Shown piece after piece: positions 45,380 through 57,712 of a stretch of 64,000 nt of DNA. How positions within the stretch are numbered: position 1 is the stretch's first letter; each line of letters opens with the position of its first letter. A program made the translations under genes and the position numbers. The stretch lies in contig CM047809.1 in assembly GCA_026214975.1 (NCBI GenBank), positions 24,092,241 to 24,156,240 of the forward strand, given 5' to 3'. The notes under the pieces are model-generated. The model saw nothing but the letters and a program-made list of their open reading frames with translations, made no database searches and was not told where the DNA came from. The stretch is from Gentiana macrophylla (lineage: Eukaryota > Streptophyta > Magnoliopsida > Gentianales > Gentianaceae).

Positions 45380-47114
45380 TGAAGGATGGAGGTTCTTAGA
45401 TCTAAATGAGTTAGATCTACGCGCAGCGGATGGATCACGACTTATACATCACAATACATATAATTAAAGGACTTAAACTACTACAAGGGGGTTAAAATCA
45501 TGTTACCAATAGTAGGAAGAGAAGCAAAGATCTTCCGAGGTGTTCTCCAAACGGCGGTTGGTGGACACCCTTCTTGATACACGAACCTCCTCGATATGCA
45601 ACACCAAGAAAAACTTAGAGTTTTTCTTCTTCTAAAACCCAAGACAAGAAAACTAATTATTTCTCTCATTTTTATGTGTGTGGTCGAAATTTCCCAATTC
45701 ATTAAGGCTTGGGAGAACTCTCTTTATATAGGAGAGTAATCCTTGTCCTCCAAGGATTAAATAATTAAGAGAAAATTATTACATTAATCATTTATTCCAA
45801 ATAAAAGATAAATAAAATGATTATCCCAAACAAATTAGGATAAATCATATTATTATCTAATATTCCATGAATTATCATTTAACAAATAAATGATAAATCA
45901 CATGTCAAATAATTATCCAAGAAAACTAATTTCTCTCTAATTAATTATGATATTGGCGCCACATGTAGGGTTTACTAAGCCCACATAAAATGTCTTTCAT
46001 GTGTATTATATTATTTAGGCCAACTAAATAATATCCATGCATATCAATTAATTAGCCCAGCCAATTAATTATCACTGAGGCCCAAATAACAAGATTATTA
46101 GTCCGAATTACAGAAGCCACGTCGGGGACCATGGACCTATAACCAGTAGCTCCAATAATTAATTATTCATCGAACTAAATAAGTACATGAATTATTAATT
46201 CCGGGATTACGCCACCATAAACCCGAAACTGAACTCTACCGATTATAGATGTATACTTATACTCAACCCATAGAGTGAATAAGCGTCCATTGATATAATC
46301 ACTACATACGGATTAACTCTCCTCCATATTTGTCCATTTCAGAATGGGATATCTCCGTAAACCCGACTACTGTAATATCTTATCCTTATTTACCATTAAC
46401 CCACGATGATCAATTAGTTCACATATCGACTAGTGATCAATTAGTCTAATATGAACTCCGGGATCGATCACTTTCTTAAGGCTAACAAATAAGGGGATGT
46501 CTCTACTTCTTCTTGAGGAAGGAATGGATTCCATGTCTGTGAAAATCAGAACTACTCACTCATCCGGAGATAGTGCCAATGAGAAGTGGCTTGGAACACA
46601 TATTTAAGTGAACCGTAACTAACACATCAAACACTACCCCGGGACAAGCGGCACCACCGTGATCACCTCGGGATTAAGGTTGATCCATATATGATCATCT
46701 AATGATTTAATAAGATTCCTCGATTCACGGAATTATATCGAGAAATTGATTAAATCGGTCGATCTATATGAATGCCATCATATATAAATGCCCCACGCAT
46801 AAAGTACCCTCTACCGACGGCAGTCGGATAAGACTATCACACCCTAATGTGTTTTGGGCGCATTATTGGTGTTTTAATCAAGAGACCCTAAACTCTGATT
46901 AAGTTCACCACGGACTAACTGTTTAAGTATATCGCTACTAACTCAATCCTCACGTGTAATCCATACACTGAGTTAAGTGGTTACACACAGATATACTTAG
47001 GGTTTGCAGCAGTGTATACTATATAAGCACGAAGCAAATAAGATGAATAATAAAATCTGTCATTTATTAATTTAAAACAATTACAAAATTGTCTTTCGGG
47101 CACTACATCTAACT
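45380..47114 (-). mobile_element. 3' LTR of copia C (1735 bp)
   Basis: Closely matches 52811-54536. A TATA-like box (TATATAAA on the minus strand) lies at 45722-45729. The base that should be the first T of the minus-strand LTR start (47114) is changed, so it reads AGTTAG instead of TGTTAG. The purine-rich AAGTGGGAGAT before it is the probable polypurine tract. Confidence 0.92.
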
Positions 47115-50100
47115 ATCTCCCACTTGCACGAATGACAGGTAATAATTGTTTTAGAGCACACCCACTAACTACTACAACAAGAACTACATCTCCCACTTGC
47201 TCTAAAGCAAAAGACTCATGTCCTTAATACCCATGTTTTCCAAGTGCCTCGTAAAGACCTCAATGGAAAGCTTCTTCATAAATGGATCAGCAAGGTTGTC
47301 GGCTGAGGGGATTTTCGTGACGGAAATGTCTCCTCTTTGAGCAATCTCTCAAATCAAATGGTATTTTCTCTCTATATGCTTTTACTTCTGGTGACTTCGG
47401 GGTTCTCTGGAATTCGACACGGCCCCATTGTTGTCACAGTAGAGACTTATCGGATCTTCTGGATTTGGGATTACTCCTAAATCTCCCAGGAACTTCTTGA
47501 GCCATACCGCTTCTTTAGCTGCCTCAGAGGCCGCTATGTATTCGGCTTCCATAGTTGAGTCGGCTGTACTGGATTGCTTGACGCTTCTTCAGAAAATTGC
47601 TCTGCCTCCCAGAGTAAACACCGAGCCTGATGTCGATTTACGATCATCCTTATCTGACTGAAAGTCAGAATCAGTGTACCCTGCTATATCCAGGTTTGCA
47701 CCCGAATATACAAACATATAATTCCTCGTTCTCTTAAGATACTTGAGGAGATTCTTCACTGCCGTCCAATGGTCCATGCCCGGATTGGACTGAAATCGGC
47801 TGACCAAGCCCACGCCATAACAGATGTCTGGTCTAGTACACAACATAGCATACATCAGACTACCAACAGCCGAAGCATATGGTATTCGTCCCATACTCTC
47901 AATTTCCTCAGGAGTCTATGGAGACTGCTTCTTAGAGAGTTGAATACCGTGTCGGGTTGGTAGGAAACCCTTCTTTGCATTCATCATGCTGTAACGCAAC
48001 AACATCTTATCTATGTAAGATGCTTGGGACAGAGCCAACATCCTATTCTTGCGATCCCGTATAACTTGGATCCCCAGAATATAACTCGACTCTCCCAAAT
48101 ATTTCATTTGGAATTGCGTGGATAACCAATTCTTCACATCTGACAACATCCCCTTATTGGGTCAAATAAGCAGAATGCTGTCAACATACAACACTAAGAA
48201 CGCCACCCGATCTTTGATGACCTTCTTGTATACACAAGGCTCATCAAAGTTTTGTTCGAAACCATACGACTTGACTGTTTCATCAAATCTATGATTCCAA
48301 GACCGAGATGCTTGCTTTAACCCATAAATGGATCTGAGCAACTTGCACACTTTGTGCTCTTGGCCTTTCTCAACAAATCCTTCTAGTTGCTGCATATATA
48401 TTTCCTCGTCAAGATAGCCGTTTAGGAAGGCTGTCATAACATCCATCTGCCAGATCTCATAATCTAGACATGCAGCAATCGAAAGGAGGATCCGAATGGA
48501 TTTCAGCATTGCCACAGGGGAGAAGGTTTCTTCGTAGTCGATTCCCTCTCTCTGTGTGTAGCCTTTTGCCACTAGCCGAGCTTTAAAGGTTTCAACCTTT
48601 CCGTCCACTCCTCGCTTTCTCTTGTAGATCCATTTACTGCCTATGGGTTGTACACCCTCAGGGCAATCCACAAGTTTCCAGACTGAGTTAGAGTACATAG
48701 ACTCCATCTCCTGATTCATAACCTCAACCCACATGTCCTTACCAGAATCATTCATAGCCCTGCGATAGGACACTGGATCATCCTCCACTCCATCAGAGAC
48801 GGCGATATTTGCCTCTGGTTGCATACCGTACCGCACTGGTGGCCGAACCACTCCAGTGGTATGTATGAGTGATCTAGGACTGTCAGGGTCGACAGGTGTA
48901 TCAGTGGTGTTGTTGTTTGTGACACTAGGTGTCACCAGTGGTCGACGACCGTCGAAAGTAATCCTCGAGTACAACTTACTCCGAGGTTTGAAGTCCTTCA
49001 TGTACTGATCCTCGAGAAAAGTGGCATTAGTCGAAACTATTACCTTCTGATCTTCTGGATCATAGAAGAAACCTCCTCGTGTCCCTTTTGCATACCCTAC
49101 AAACAGACATACTTTCGTACATGCTTGCAATTTTCTAGTCTTGTCCTCCAGCACATGTGCAGGACACCCCAAAATACGGTAGTGTCGCAAACTAGGTTTA
49201 CTCCCACTCCATAACTCAAGAGGTGTTTTCTCGACAGACTTTGACGGCACCACATTTAGAATGCGGACCGCTGTTTCTAGGGCATGTCCCCAAAAGGACA
49301 TCGGCAGTGACGCGTAGCTCATCATGGATCTGACCATGTCTATTAAAGTCTGTTCTCCGCTCGGCAACTCCATTTTCTTTGAGGCGTTCAGGCGCTAACG
49401 TTGGGAACAAATCCCATATTCCAAAAGATAGTCAATGAAATCAGTATCCATGTACTCACCTCCGCGATCAGAGCGAAGGCATTTCAGAGACTTGCCCAAC
49501 TGCCTTTCGGCTTCTGCCTAGAATTCCTTAAACTTTTCAAAAGTTTCGGATTTCCTATGCAGTACATAAACATATCCGAATCTCGAGTAGTCGTCGATGA
49601 AAGTTACAAAGTACTCGAATCCGCCTCTAGCCTGCACATTCATCGGACCACACAGATCTGAATGTACCAATTCTAAAGGTTCTTTAGCCCTATTACCCTT
49701 TGACGAGAAGGGTCGCTTGGTCATCTTTCCCTCCAGGCAAGACTCGCAGACTGGCAGTGAGTCAACAGATAACTCACTTAAGGGACCATCTTTGGCCAGT
49801 CTTTCGATTCTTTCCAAGGAAATATGACCTAGCCTAAGGTGCCAAAGGTATGTTTTATCATTTTGAGAAACCTTCTGCCTTTTAGCAGAACTTTGATGTG
49901 CTACTCTAAACATTTCAGTGTTAAGCAGTGGAGTATCGGTTGGTTTAATGACATACAGTCCGTTTTCTAACATTGCAGAACATAAGTCACGTCCATTTCT
50001 GGAAATAACAATCTTATTATACTCAAAAGATAAAGAATACAATTGTTCTTGCAAAACAGACATAGAAATTAAATTTCTTCTAAAGTGCGGAATATAAAAG

Positions 50101-51194
50101 ACATTGTCCAACTTAAGGACTTTATTTCCTAACATTAAACGAACTACTCCCACTGCTTTCGCTGAAACCACTGCCCCGTTACCAACTCTCATCACTTGTG
50201 CCCCGTCCTCTAGCTCCTCATACAAACTAAGGATCTGCAAAGAAGAACAAACGCGGTTAGAAGCACCAGAATCCAGTATCCAAGTCGATACATCTTTAGC
50301 TACACTGTAGGATTCTAAGACAAGTAAATTACTTGTCTTATCCTTTCCCTTGTTTGCCTGGCCCTTTCCTTCCTTCACCTCATTTAGATATTTCGGGCAA
50401 TGCTTGCGCCAATGCCCTACTTCACCACAGTGAAAGCACTTACCCTTAGGTTTGGAAGGTGTAGCCTTTTTCCCTTTCTTTTTCATGGGCTTTGATTTCT
50501 GTTCTTTCACAGGCTTGGCTTTCGGCTTTCCCTTTGTCCCTTTGTTCGACGACTTAGCCTCAACCAAATTAGCTTCAACTTTCTTTTCCCCTTCTCGGGC
50601 CCGACTGTTAGACTGGAAACCCTTGAATATCTGCAGCTCATTTATCAACCACGTCAAGTCAAACTTAAGCTTGTTCATGACGTAGTTGGTCTTGAACTGG
50701 AGGAAATCAGGTGACAGTGATTCGAGAATCATGCTCACCTGAGTCACTTCGTCAAACTTGGAACCGTGAGTCTCAGCATCAGCGAAGTAATTGATCATGT
50801 TCATTACATGACCCGTCACCGACTGACCCTTCCTCATCTTCGCATTAATAGCCATCCTGACAGCCTCATGTCGGGCCTGATCAGAAGGTGAGCCGAACAT
50901 GGAAACAAGGTGCTGCATCATTTCTTTTGCAGTGCCCAAGTTCACACATTTGGTCCTTATGATCTCCGACATTGAGGCTAACATGATGCCCCGCGCCTTA
51001 TTGTCTGCTTCAGTCCACTTCTGCCGATTCTCTTTTTCGGCTTTGGAAGACTGAGTGGTAAGTGCTGGAATATCCGAAGTCAAGGTGTGTTGAACATTTT
51101 CAAAGACGAGAACAACGTTGAGGTTACTTTTCCACTTTGAAAAATTGTTTCCGGTCAACTTATCATTTAACAGTAAAGAAATCTAAGACGACAT
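47115..51194 (-). pseudogene. Copia C gag-pol, broken
   Basis: The minus-strand start ATG at 51194 is followed by a stop at codon four, then an open stretch. Gag (LTGNNFSKWKSNLNVVL) is followed by a zinc knuckle CFHCGEVGHWRKHC near 50435, with all ligands present. Protease shows WILDSGAS near 50295, and GAG-pre-integrase LWHLRLGHISLERIERL near 49845. Integrase shows FVTFIDDYSRFGYVYVL, SDRGGEYMD, then NGVAERR with a frameshift near 49375. RT carries DVMTAFLNGYLDEEIYMQ, and its catalytic box reads YVDS (near 48190) instead of YVDD, followed by a stop. RNase H shows GYTDSDFQSDKDDRKSTSGSV in part, STMEAEYIAASEAAKEAVWL and a final LADPFMKKL. The element cannot mobilise itself. Confidence 0.92.
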
Positions 51195-52796
51195 GATGCT
51201 GTAAAGTAAAATGACAGAAATTAAATTCAAGTTTATAAACTGCTAATAAATTTTAGGAACTATAAACTAAGTACTTATAGTCTATCCTACCGTTCCAAAG
51301 ACTTAATCTCTCATCTCAGTGCCGTCTTAGGGTAGGTCAAAGAGGTTTCGATTAATATTGAAGATCAAATAGAGAATCGAACATCTCATTTGTGATCGTC
51401 AATCACCTTTCCTTTTTCAGCCAAGGTACTACAAAAAATACCCTTTATGAGTGTGACCTACTGCTTCAGATTTTTAGGTAGACCCCGAGTGTGCCGCCTT
51501 AGGGTCGGTCAGTGACCCGGCGAGTACCCAAAATCCTATCCTTTCGGAGACCAAGCCTTGAATTTTGATAGCGGTGAAGGCCTTCGCCAGGAGGCGGTCC
51601 CGAGCCAAAGACGAGGCGTCACCATTCTCTCACGTTGCTTGTGACAACAGTAGAGGCCGTGGGGTCGGCTGTCGCCTCTCCCGCTCCCACTCAATATTTT
51701 GAAAAAGTGGTGGGTTTATTGATCACGTTTTTGGACTTGATGTTACATTAAGGAACAATAAATCATAGGCCTGAATGTTTCCGGTTACGTGGGGTAGCCC
51801 ACCCGACCTATTCGTTGGAACATATGTGGCCGTCGGACGGGTCAAGGCCAGGGGAGCTCCGTTAAGCCATAGTGGCTCTTCGGATGGCTCAGCCTTGCCA
51901 GACCTCCGTGCAAACGCCACACGTGGAGGGTGTAGTCGATCGAGCCGTAGCTACTGTTGACCACCCAACCGTGGTTAAACCACTTTCGAACCATGTATGC
52001 CCGTGATTATCCAATCCTTAAACACCAAACTTTCACGTAGACACTCGGAACAAAAAACGTAATCTCGTCTAGGTAAGGTGGAATTCACCGAGAATCCAAC
52101 ACCTTAACCACGAGGTTTCGGGATTTTACTCCTTATGCTTTCGTAGAGTGGGATTCACCGAGAATCCATCACCCAACCCCGACGATTGAAAAAACCCGTG
52201 TTCCTCGATTTTTACCCTAATTAGTTTCTAATTAATATCAAACAATTAATTAAAACTAATTGCGTGTTTTATACATGCCTAACTAATTCCTCGAATTAAT
52301 TTACACATACTGTGATGGAGTGGAATTCATGATATGATGCATGCCATGGCAATTTTCCGGTTCTACACATACAATCTAAACATGTATACTAGTGCGGAAA
52401 ATAAACATCGAGATGGACCGTTGGCACCCCCGTATCTAGTCTATTAAAATAAAATAAAATAAAATAAGAAACCCTAATCTGTAGCTGTTCAAAATTTCGA
52501 CGATCGGCAAACCAAACGAACTCGGATCGCAACGAAAATCTCCAGATCTGTTCTTCATTCCTCGGGCATCAATATGGACGGTTGGATCGGAGCTTTGACT
52601 TGTCAATTTTCTCTAGTGAGCCGCCCAACTTACAATAGATCTAACGGGTAAACAGTGCCAACCCCCAATCCATCTCTTCAACCATAGCAATTAATCATTA
52701 TCAATGCATAAAACAATAAATAAAATTTACCTACATGCAATTCCACTCCTTTAAATCGTTTAATTATGATTATGACTATATAAATCGTGGAACCTT
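51195..52796 (-). other. Copia C untranslated leader (1.6 kb)
   Basis: Lies between the primer site and gag. The part at 51480-51960 is GC-rich with short frames on both strands but no motif. A GATTCACCGAGAATCCA-type repeat occurs near 52080-52100 and 52148-52168. Such long leaders occur in some large plant copia elements; whether this one has a role is unknown. Confidence 0.65.
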
Positions 52797-52808
52797 GCTC
52801 CGATACCA
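52797..52808 (-). other. Primer-binding site of copia C
   Basis: The minus strand reads TGGTATCGGAGC, one base from the usual TGGTATCAGAGC that pairs with the tRNA-iMet 3' end. It lies two bases after the 5' LTR. Confidence 0.85.
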
Positions 52809-52810
52809 CA

Positions 52811-54536
52811 TGAAGGATGCAGGTTCTTAGATCTAAACGAGTTAGATCTACGCGCGGCGGATGGATCACGACTTATACATCACAATACATAATTAAAGGA
52901 CTTAAACTACTACAAGGGGGTTAAAATCATGTTACCAATAGTAGGAAGAGAAGCCAAGATCTTCCGATGTGTTCTCCAAACGGCGGTTGGTGGACACCCT
53001 TCTTGATACACGAACCTCCTCGATATGCAACACCAAGAAAAACTTAGAGTTTTTCTTCTTCTAAAACCCAAGACAAGAAAACTAATTATTTCTCTCCTTT
53101 TTATGTGTGTGGTCGAAATTTGCCAATTCATTAAGGCTTGGGAGAACTCTCTTTATATAGGAGAGTAATTATTGTCCTCCAAGGATTAAATAATTAAGAG
53201 ATAATTATTACATTAATCCTTTATTCCAAATAAAAGATAAATAAAATGATTATCCCAAACAAATTAGGATAAATCATATTATTATCTAATATTCCATGAA
53301 TTATCATTTAACAAATAAATGATAAATCACATGTCAAATAATTATCCACGAAAACTAATTTCTCTCTAATTAATTATGATATTGGCGCCACATGTAGGGT
53401 TTACTAAGCCCACATAAAATGTCTTTCATGTGTATTATATTATTTAGCCGAACTAAATAATATCCATGCATATCAAATAATTAGCCCAGCCAATTAATTA
53501 TCACTGAGGCCCAAATAACAAGATTATTAGTCCGAATTACAGAAGCCACATCGGGGACCATGGACCTATAACCAGTAGCTCCAATAATTAATTATTCATC
53601 GAATCGAATAAGTACATTAATTATTAATTCGGGATTACGCCACCATAAACCCGGCCCGAACTCTACCGATTATAGATGTATACTTATACTCAACCCATGT
53701 AGAGTGAATAAGCGTCCATTGATATAATCACTACATACGGATTAACCCTCCATAGGCTGTCCATTACGAGTGGGATATCTCCGTAAACCCGACTGCTGAA
53801 TATCTTATCCTTATTTACCATTAACCCCGATGATCAATTAGTTCACATATCGACTAGTGATCAATTAGTCTAATATGAACTCCGGGATCGATCACTTTCT
53901 TAAGGCTAACAAATAAGGGATCTGCTCTCTACTTCCCTTGAGGAAGGAATGGATTCCATGTCTGTGAAAATCAAAACTACTCTCTCATCCGGAGATAGTG
54001 CCAATGAGAAGTGGCTTGGAACACATATTTAAGTGAACCGTAACTAACACATCAAACACTACCCTGGGACAAGCAGCACCATGTGATCACCTCAGGATTA
54101 AGGTTGATCCATATATGATCATCTAATGATTTAATAAGATTCCTCGATTACGGAATTATATCGAGAAATTCATATTAAATCGGTCCAGTCCTATATGAAT
54201 GCCATCATATATAAAAGCCCCACGTAGGTACCCTCTACCGACAGTCCGGATAAGACTATCACACCCTAAGGTGTTTTGGGCGCATTATTGGTGTTTTAAT
54301 CAAGAGACCCTAAACTCTGATTAAGTTCACCACGGACTAACTGTTTAAGTATATCACTACTAACTCAATCCTCACGTGTAATCCATACACTGAGTTATGT
54401 GCTTACATACAGATATACTTAGGGTTTGCAGCAGTGTATACTATATAAGCACGAAGCAAATAACATGAATAATAAAATCTGTCATTTATTAATTTAAAAC
54501 AATTACAAAATTGTCTTTCGGGCACTACATCTAACA
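52811..54536 (-). mobile_element. 5' LTR of copia C (1726 bp)
   Basis: TG...CA ends are intact (TGAAGGATG at 52811, CTAACA at 54536). Contains the same TATA-like box near 53152-53159 as its partner. Copies of GGGGACCATGGACCTATAAC and AATTACAAAATTGTCTTTC are shared with the partner and with solo LTR 2. Confidence 0.93.
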
Positions 54537-54541
54537 ATAGC
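54537..54541. repeat. Right target-site duplication ATAGC of copia C
   Basis: Matches 45375-45379. Confidence 0.92.
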
Positions 54542-55685
54542 ATGGTTGCTTGTCTTGTTTCATTGTATAGTAGAGGATGGAACGAAGACTTTATTCGGGA
54601 ACAATTTCAGCCGTGGGAAATTGATGCAAACTTATTTGGCACTATGATCCAAATGGGGTAGATACAGTCAGGTCAGATTATTTTCAGGCTTTGCAGCTAT
54701 ATAGGCCTTCGTTGCGGACGTAGTCTACGATGTCAGGCGCTGGTGACGGCTTGTGGAGGGAGTGTTGGCGTCTAATGGTGCAGCCTCGCATTCATCACTT
54801 TCTTTGGCGATGCCTGCACGACTGTTTGGCTATTGGCCAGGGTTTACTTCGTCGCTCTCTTGGAGACGGGATTTTCCTTGCGTGTGGGGAAACAATGGAG
54901 ACTCTACGCTATGTTCTGTTTGAATGTGAGATGGCTAAGAGAATTTGGCAGGCTTCCCAGCACCCATACGTGCTTGATTATCTGCGTCCTTCCTCTTTTA
55001 GGGAGATGTTTATGCGGTTGTTGGAGGATAAGGGGCGAGATGAGACGGCTCTGATCACTTGGTTGATGTGGAACGTGTGGAAGGCGAGATGCAGTGCGGT
55101 GTTTGAGGGTCGAGCAGTTTATGTGGGGAGCATCTGTCCCCGGACCTTGGCATCCGCAGAGGAATATGGAGCAGCACTTGCGGCTTTCCCTGTTGCAGAT
55201 CTACGGCCCCCCATCCTTCTAAATGGGAGCCACCCCCCGAAGGAACCATTAAATGTAACGTGGATGAATCAGTCACAGCAGATTCTTCTTGTGTTGGACT
55301 CATTTTTCGGGACCATCTCTGGACAGTGTTGGCAGCGTTTTCCTATCGGTTCGATCCGGGCATCGCAGCGTCTTTTTTGGAGATGCGTGCTATCTATATG
55401 GCGATGCAGGAAGCGATAACGCTGGGGATCATGACTTTGGTTGTTGAGAGCGATTGTCTTCTCTGTGTTCAGCGACTCTAGCAACCTTCTATAGACTTAA
55501 CGGCATTTGGTTGTTTAGCATCTGATTGTTTTTCTAAATCTCCATTATTTTCTACTATTCGGTTTTCTTTTGTTAAGCGTGCGGGGAATGTCCCGACGCA
55601 TTTACTTGATAGACTTGGCCTTTTGGTGGCCTCTTTGACTGCTTGGGGTTCTTCCTACCTTTTGACGTTGTCTCTGCTATTTTGA
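54542..55685 (+). pseudogene. LINE ORF2 C-terminus: zinc-binding region and RNase H
   Basis: This continues ORF2 after copia C. At 54730-55100 the frame reads WRECWRLMVQPRIHHFLWR, then ACGETMETLRYVLFECEMAKRIW, the zf-RVT pattern, and ITWLMWNVWKARCSAVFEG, the linker. The RNase H domain starts near 55255 with VDESVTADSSCVGLIFRD and continues with FLEMRAIYMAMQEAITLG and VVESDCLLCVQRL. After a stop at 55479 the sequence still reads FVKRAGNVPTHLLDRLGLL, the usual end of plant LINE RNase H domains. D, E and D residues of the RNase H core can be seen, but frame changes near 55140 and 55480 break the protein. The A tract follows at 55720. Confidence 0.85.
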
Positions 55686-55730
55686 CAGATCTGAATTACG
55701 GATAAGACTTTTACCCCTCAAAAAAAAAAT

Positions 55731-55840
55731 GTGAACCGTAAAATCTTTGTGATGAGTGTTAAGGATTTTTTTTAACACATAGACCTGTGAGGTTATCATA
55801 GGTAAATATATTTAAATTTTAAATCTATCATGATATTCTC
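55731..55840 (+). repeat. Direct repeat unit 2, right half
   Basis: Continues 41071-41224 beyond the LINE and matches 40740-40850 (TCTTTGTGATRAGTGTTAA, GTGAGGTTATCATAGGTAAA). Confidence 0.75.
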
Positions 55841-56087
55841 ATCCTTAAAGTATTTACATTAAAAAAAGTATTCTAATATATGCATGTAAACCAATAATTT
55901 TGTACGGAAACTTTGAAAATATAGTTGTTTGACAAATATATATGCTTGAAAACAAACATTTATTACCTCAAACACAAAAAAGAAAACAAAAATTTATCTG
56001 AAAATCATTTCGCGGAAGATTCACGAAAAGAAGCTTTTTCATACATAATTTCCGCGAAAAGAGGCTTTTTCATACATAATTTTTAAC
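55841..56087. repeat. AT-rich spacer ending in a short tandem repeat
   Basis: Two copies of a unit of about 35 bp built on GAAAAGARGCTTTTTCATAC are found at 56013-56086, directly before the next MITE. Confidence 0.6.
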
Positions 56088-56258
56088 GAGTAATGATAGA
56101 GTCAGAACAGATTTACACAACAGATTTACACAACAATCATCTACATCTTTCATTGTTTTGGGACTTTAATTGATTGATCTAGGTCCCACAACAATGAGGG
56201 TATATATGATTGTTGTGTCAATCCGGTATGTAAATCCGTTATGACTCTATCATTACTC
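56088..56258. mobile_element. Mutator-like MITE (171 bp)
   Basis: Terminal inverted repeats of about 30 bp begin GAGTAATGATAGAGTCA on both ends. A 9-base duplication ATTTTTAA(C/A) flanks it (56079-56087, 56259-56267), with one mismatch. Nine base pairs is the Mutator-type length. It has no coding capacity. Confidence 0.7.
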
Positions 56259-56417
56259 ATTTTTAAATGTTTATTTTTCAGTATCCTTTGATGTGACATT
56301 ATGATACTCTATATGATAGGTTTTCTTTTCTTTTTTCCCCCTCATTTTTTTTTAAGGCGCTTATATCAATATTACACATATGCATGCATTATCGCCAAGA
56401 TCGGTGATCTCTTGAGA

Positions 56418-56464
56418 TTGATCGGTGTTAGATCTATATTATAATATGATCTAACACCGATCAA
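56418..56464. repeat. Perfect 17-bp palindrome with 13-base loop
   Basis: TTGATCGGTGTTAGATC (56418-56434) and its exact reverse complement (56448-56464) enclose an AT-only loop. No T run follows that would suggest a terminator, and none is expected in a plant nuclear genome. Confidence 0.9.
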
Positions 56465-57638
56465 GCAATGCAGATCATCCGATGGCCGGATATGACGCAT
56501 ATATATGCAGTGTCAGACTATCATTTCCGATTTTTTTTCTCCCAACATTCATGCACAGACGCACATTCAAGCATTATCCTACATTTTGTGGCCACTTGCA
56601 TAGAAAAGGAGGTGCATGGAATTATACCAAAGAATAAGATTGTCCAAAGGGGTATTTCTTCCCTACTTATTTTATTTATACCGTAGATTTATATGGATAA
56701 ATTTTGATAACATAATTTTAAATTAAATTCAAACTGTTTGGTCTTGATTCATCCACGTTGGTCTATGATGCAAATGGAGTAACTATAGAATAATTTCCCG
56801 TCCAAAGGACCATCATGCTTGGAATTATACCTAAATTATTAGTTATTCAATATATAGCATTATACCTAAATTATTAGTTATTAAATAAATATAAATAGTT
56901 ATTAAATAAACATAAACGGTGATAATAGATACAAGTCTTATCATAATTAATTATATAAACATACGTATTTCGTGATATATCTTAAATGCTTCAAACACAA
57001 TATTTTTTAATCAATTCTTTTATTATTTCAGACACCACATGTTGAAACGTCATTATTATTGACGTTATGTACAATAAATATCACGGTCATTGACTTATGT
57101 TGTCCACCACCACTGTGACGTTTTGGTAACGATATGAATGTCATTATTATTGACGTTCGTAAGGGTAGAAACGTCAAGGTTGAGCCCCAACTCAAAGGAC
57201 CTTCTTCGCTTGCCCTAGAGTTTCGTGGAGGTAGTAAATCGAGGATTATGTTTCAATAATCCAGTTTTTAAAGACCATCTATGCACATTGTTTTGCTGAG
57301 GAAAATCTATACCGAATATCCAACTTTCATACTCACCTCAAAGATAAGGTTATCATTTACCTAAAAAAATAAACTTGTCATTACGATATCTCAGTTTTTT
57401 TACCACTAAACTATGCCTATGGAATAGGGATGACAATTTCGATCCAACCCGGTGGATATCCACTCTACCCTACCCGTTAGAGTTAGGTATTTTTAAGGGT
57501 ATGTTAGGGTATAAATCTGATTTTTGAAAACCCATCGTGGGTAGGGTACGTAGGGTATTGATATCTATTTTTTACCCATCGTAATACCCACTCGACTCAC
57601 TATGTATTAAATTACACACACACACACATACACACACC

Positions 57639-57712
<74 letters not shown>

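Larger units (their letters stand above)
45380..54536 (-). mobile_element. Ty1/copia retrotransposon C, complete with two LTRs (9.16 kb)
   Basis: Plus-strand LTRs at 45380-47114 and 52811-54536 begin TGAAGGATG and end CTAAC(A). A perfect ATAGC repeat flanks the element. On the minus strand the right LTR is the 5' LTR, followed by a tRNA-Met primer site (52808-52797), a leader of about 1.6 kb, gag-pol, then the left LTR. Integrase precedes RT, so it is copia. Many stops and frameshifts break gag-pol. The LTRs are closely alike by eye with scattered differences and a few short indels. Solo LTR 2 (11525-13331) belongs to the same family. Confidence 0.95.
41225..55730 (+). mobile_element. L1-type LINE with RNase H, split by copia C
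   Basis: The element occupies 41225-45379 and 54542-55730, about 5.3 kb without the insert. It starts after GTTAACCGGAAAA (41212-41224) and ends with an A tract (55720-55729) followed by GTGAACCGTAAAA (55731-55743), a 13-bp duplication with two mismatches. The domain order is ORF1 (DUF4283, CCHC knuckle), then ORF2 (endonuclease, RT, zinc-binding region, RNase H). That order defines the plant L1 clade with a C-terminal RNase H. The copy appears full-length at the 5' end but carries many stops. Confidence 0.9.
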
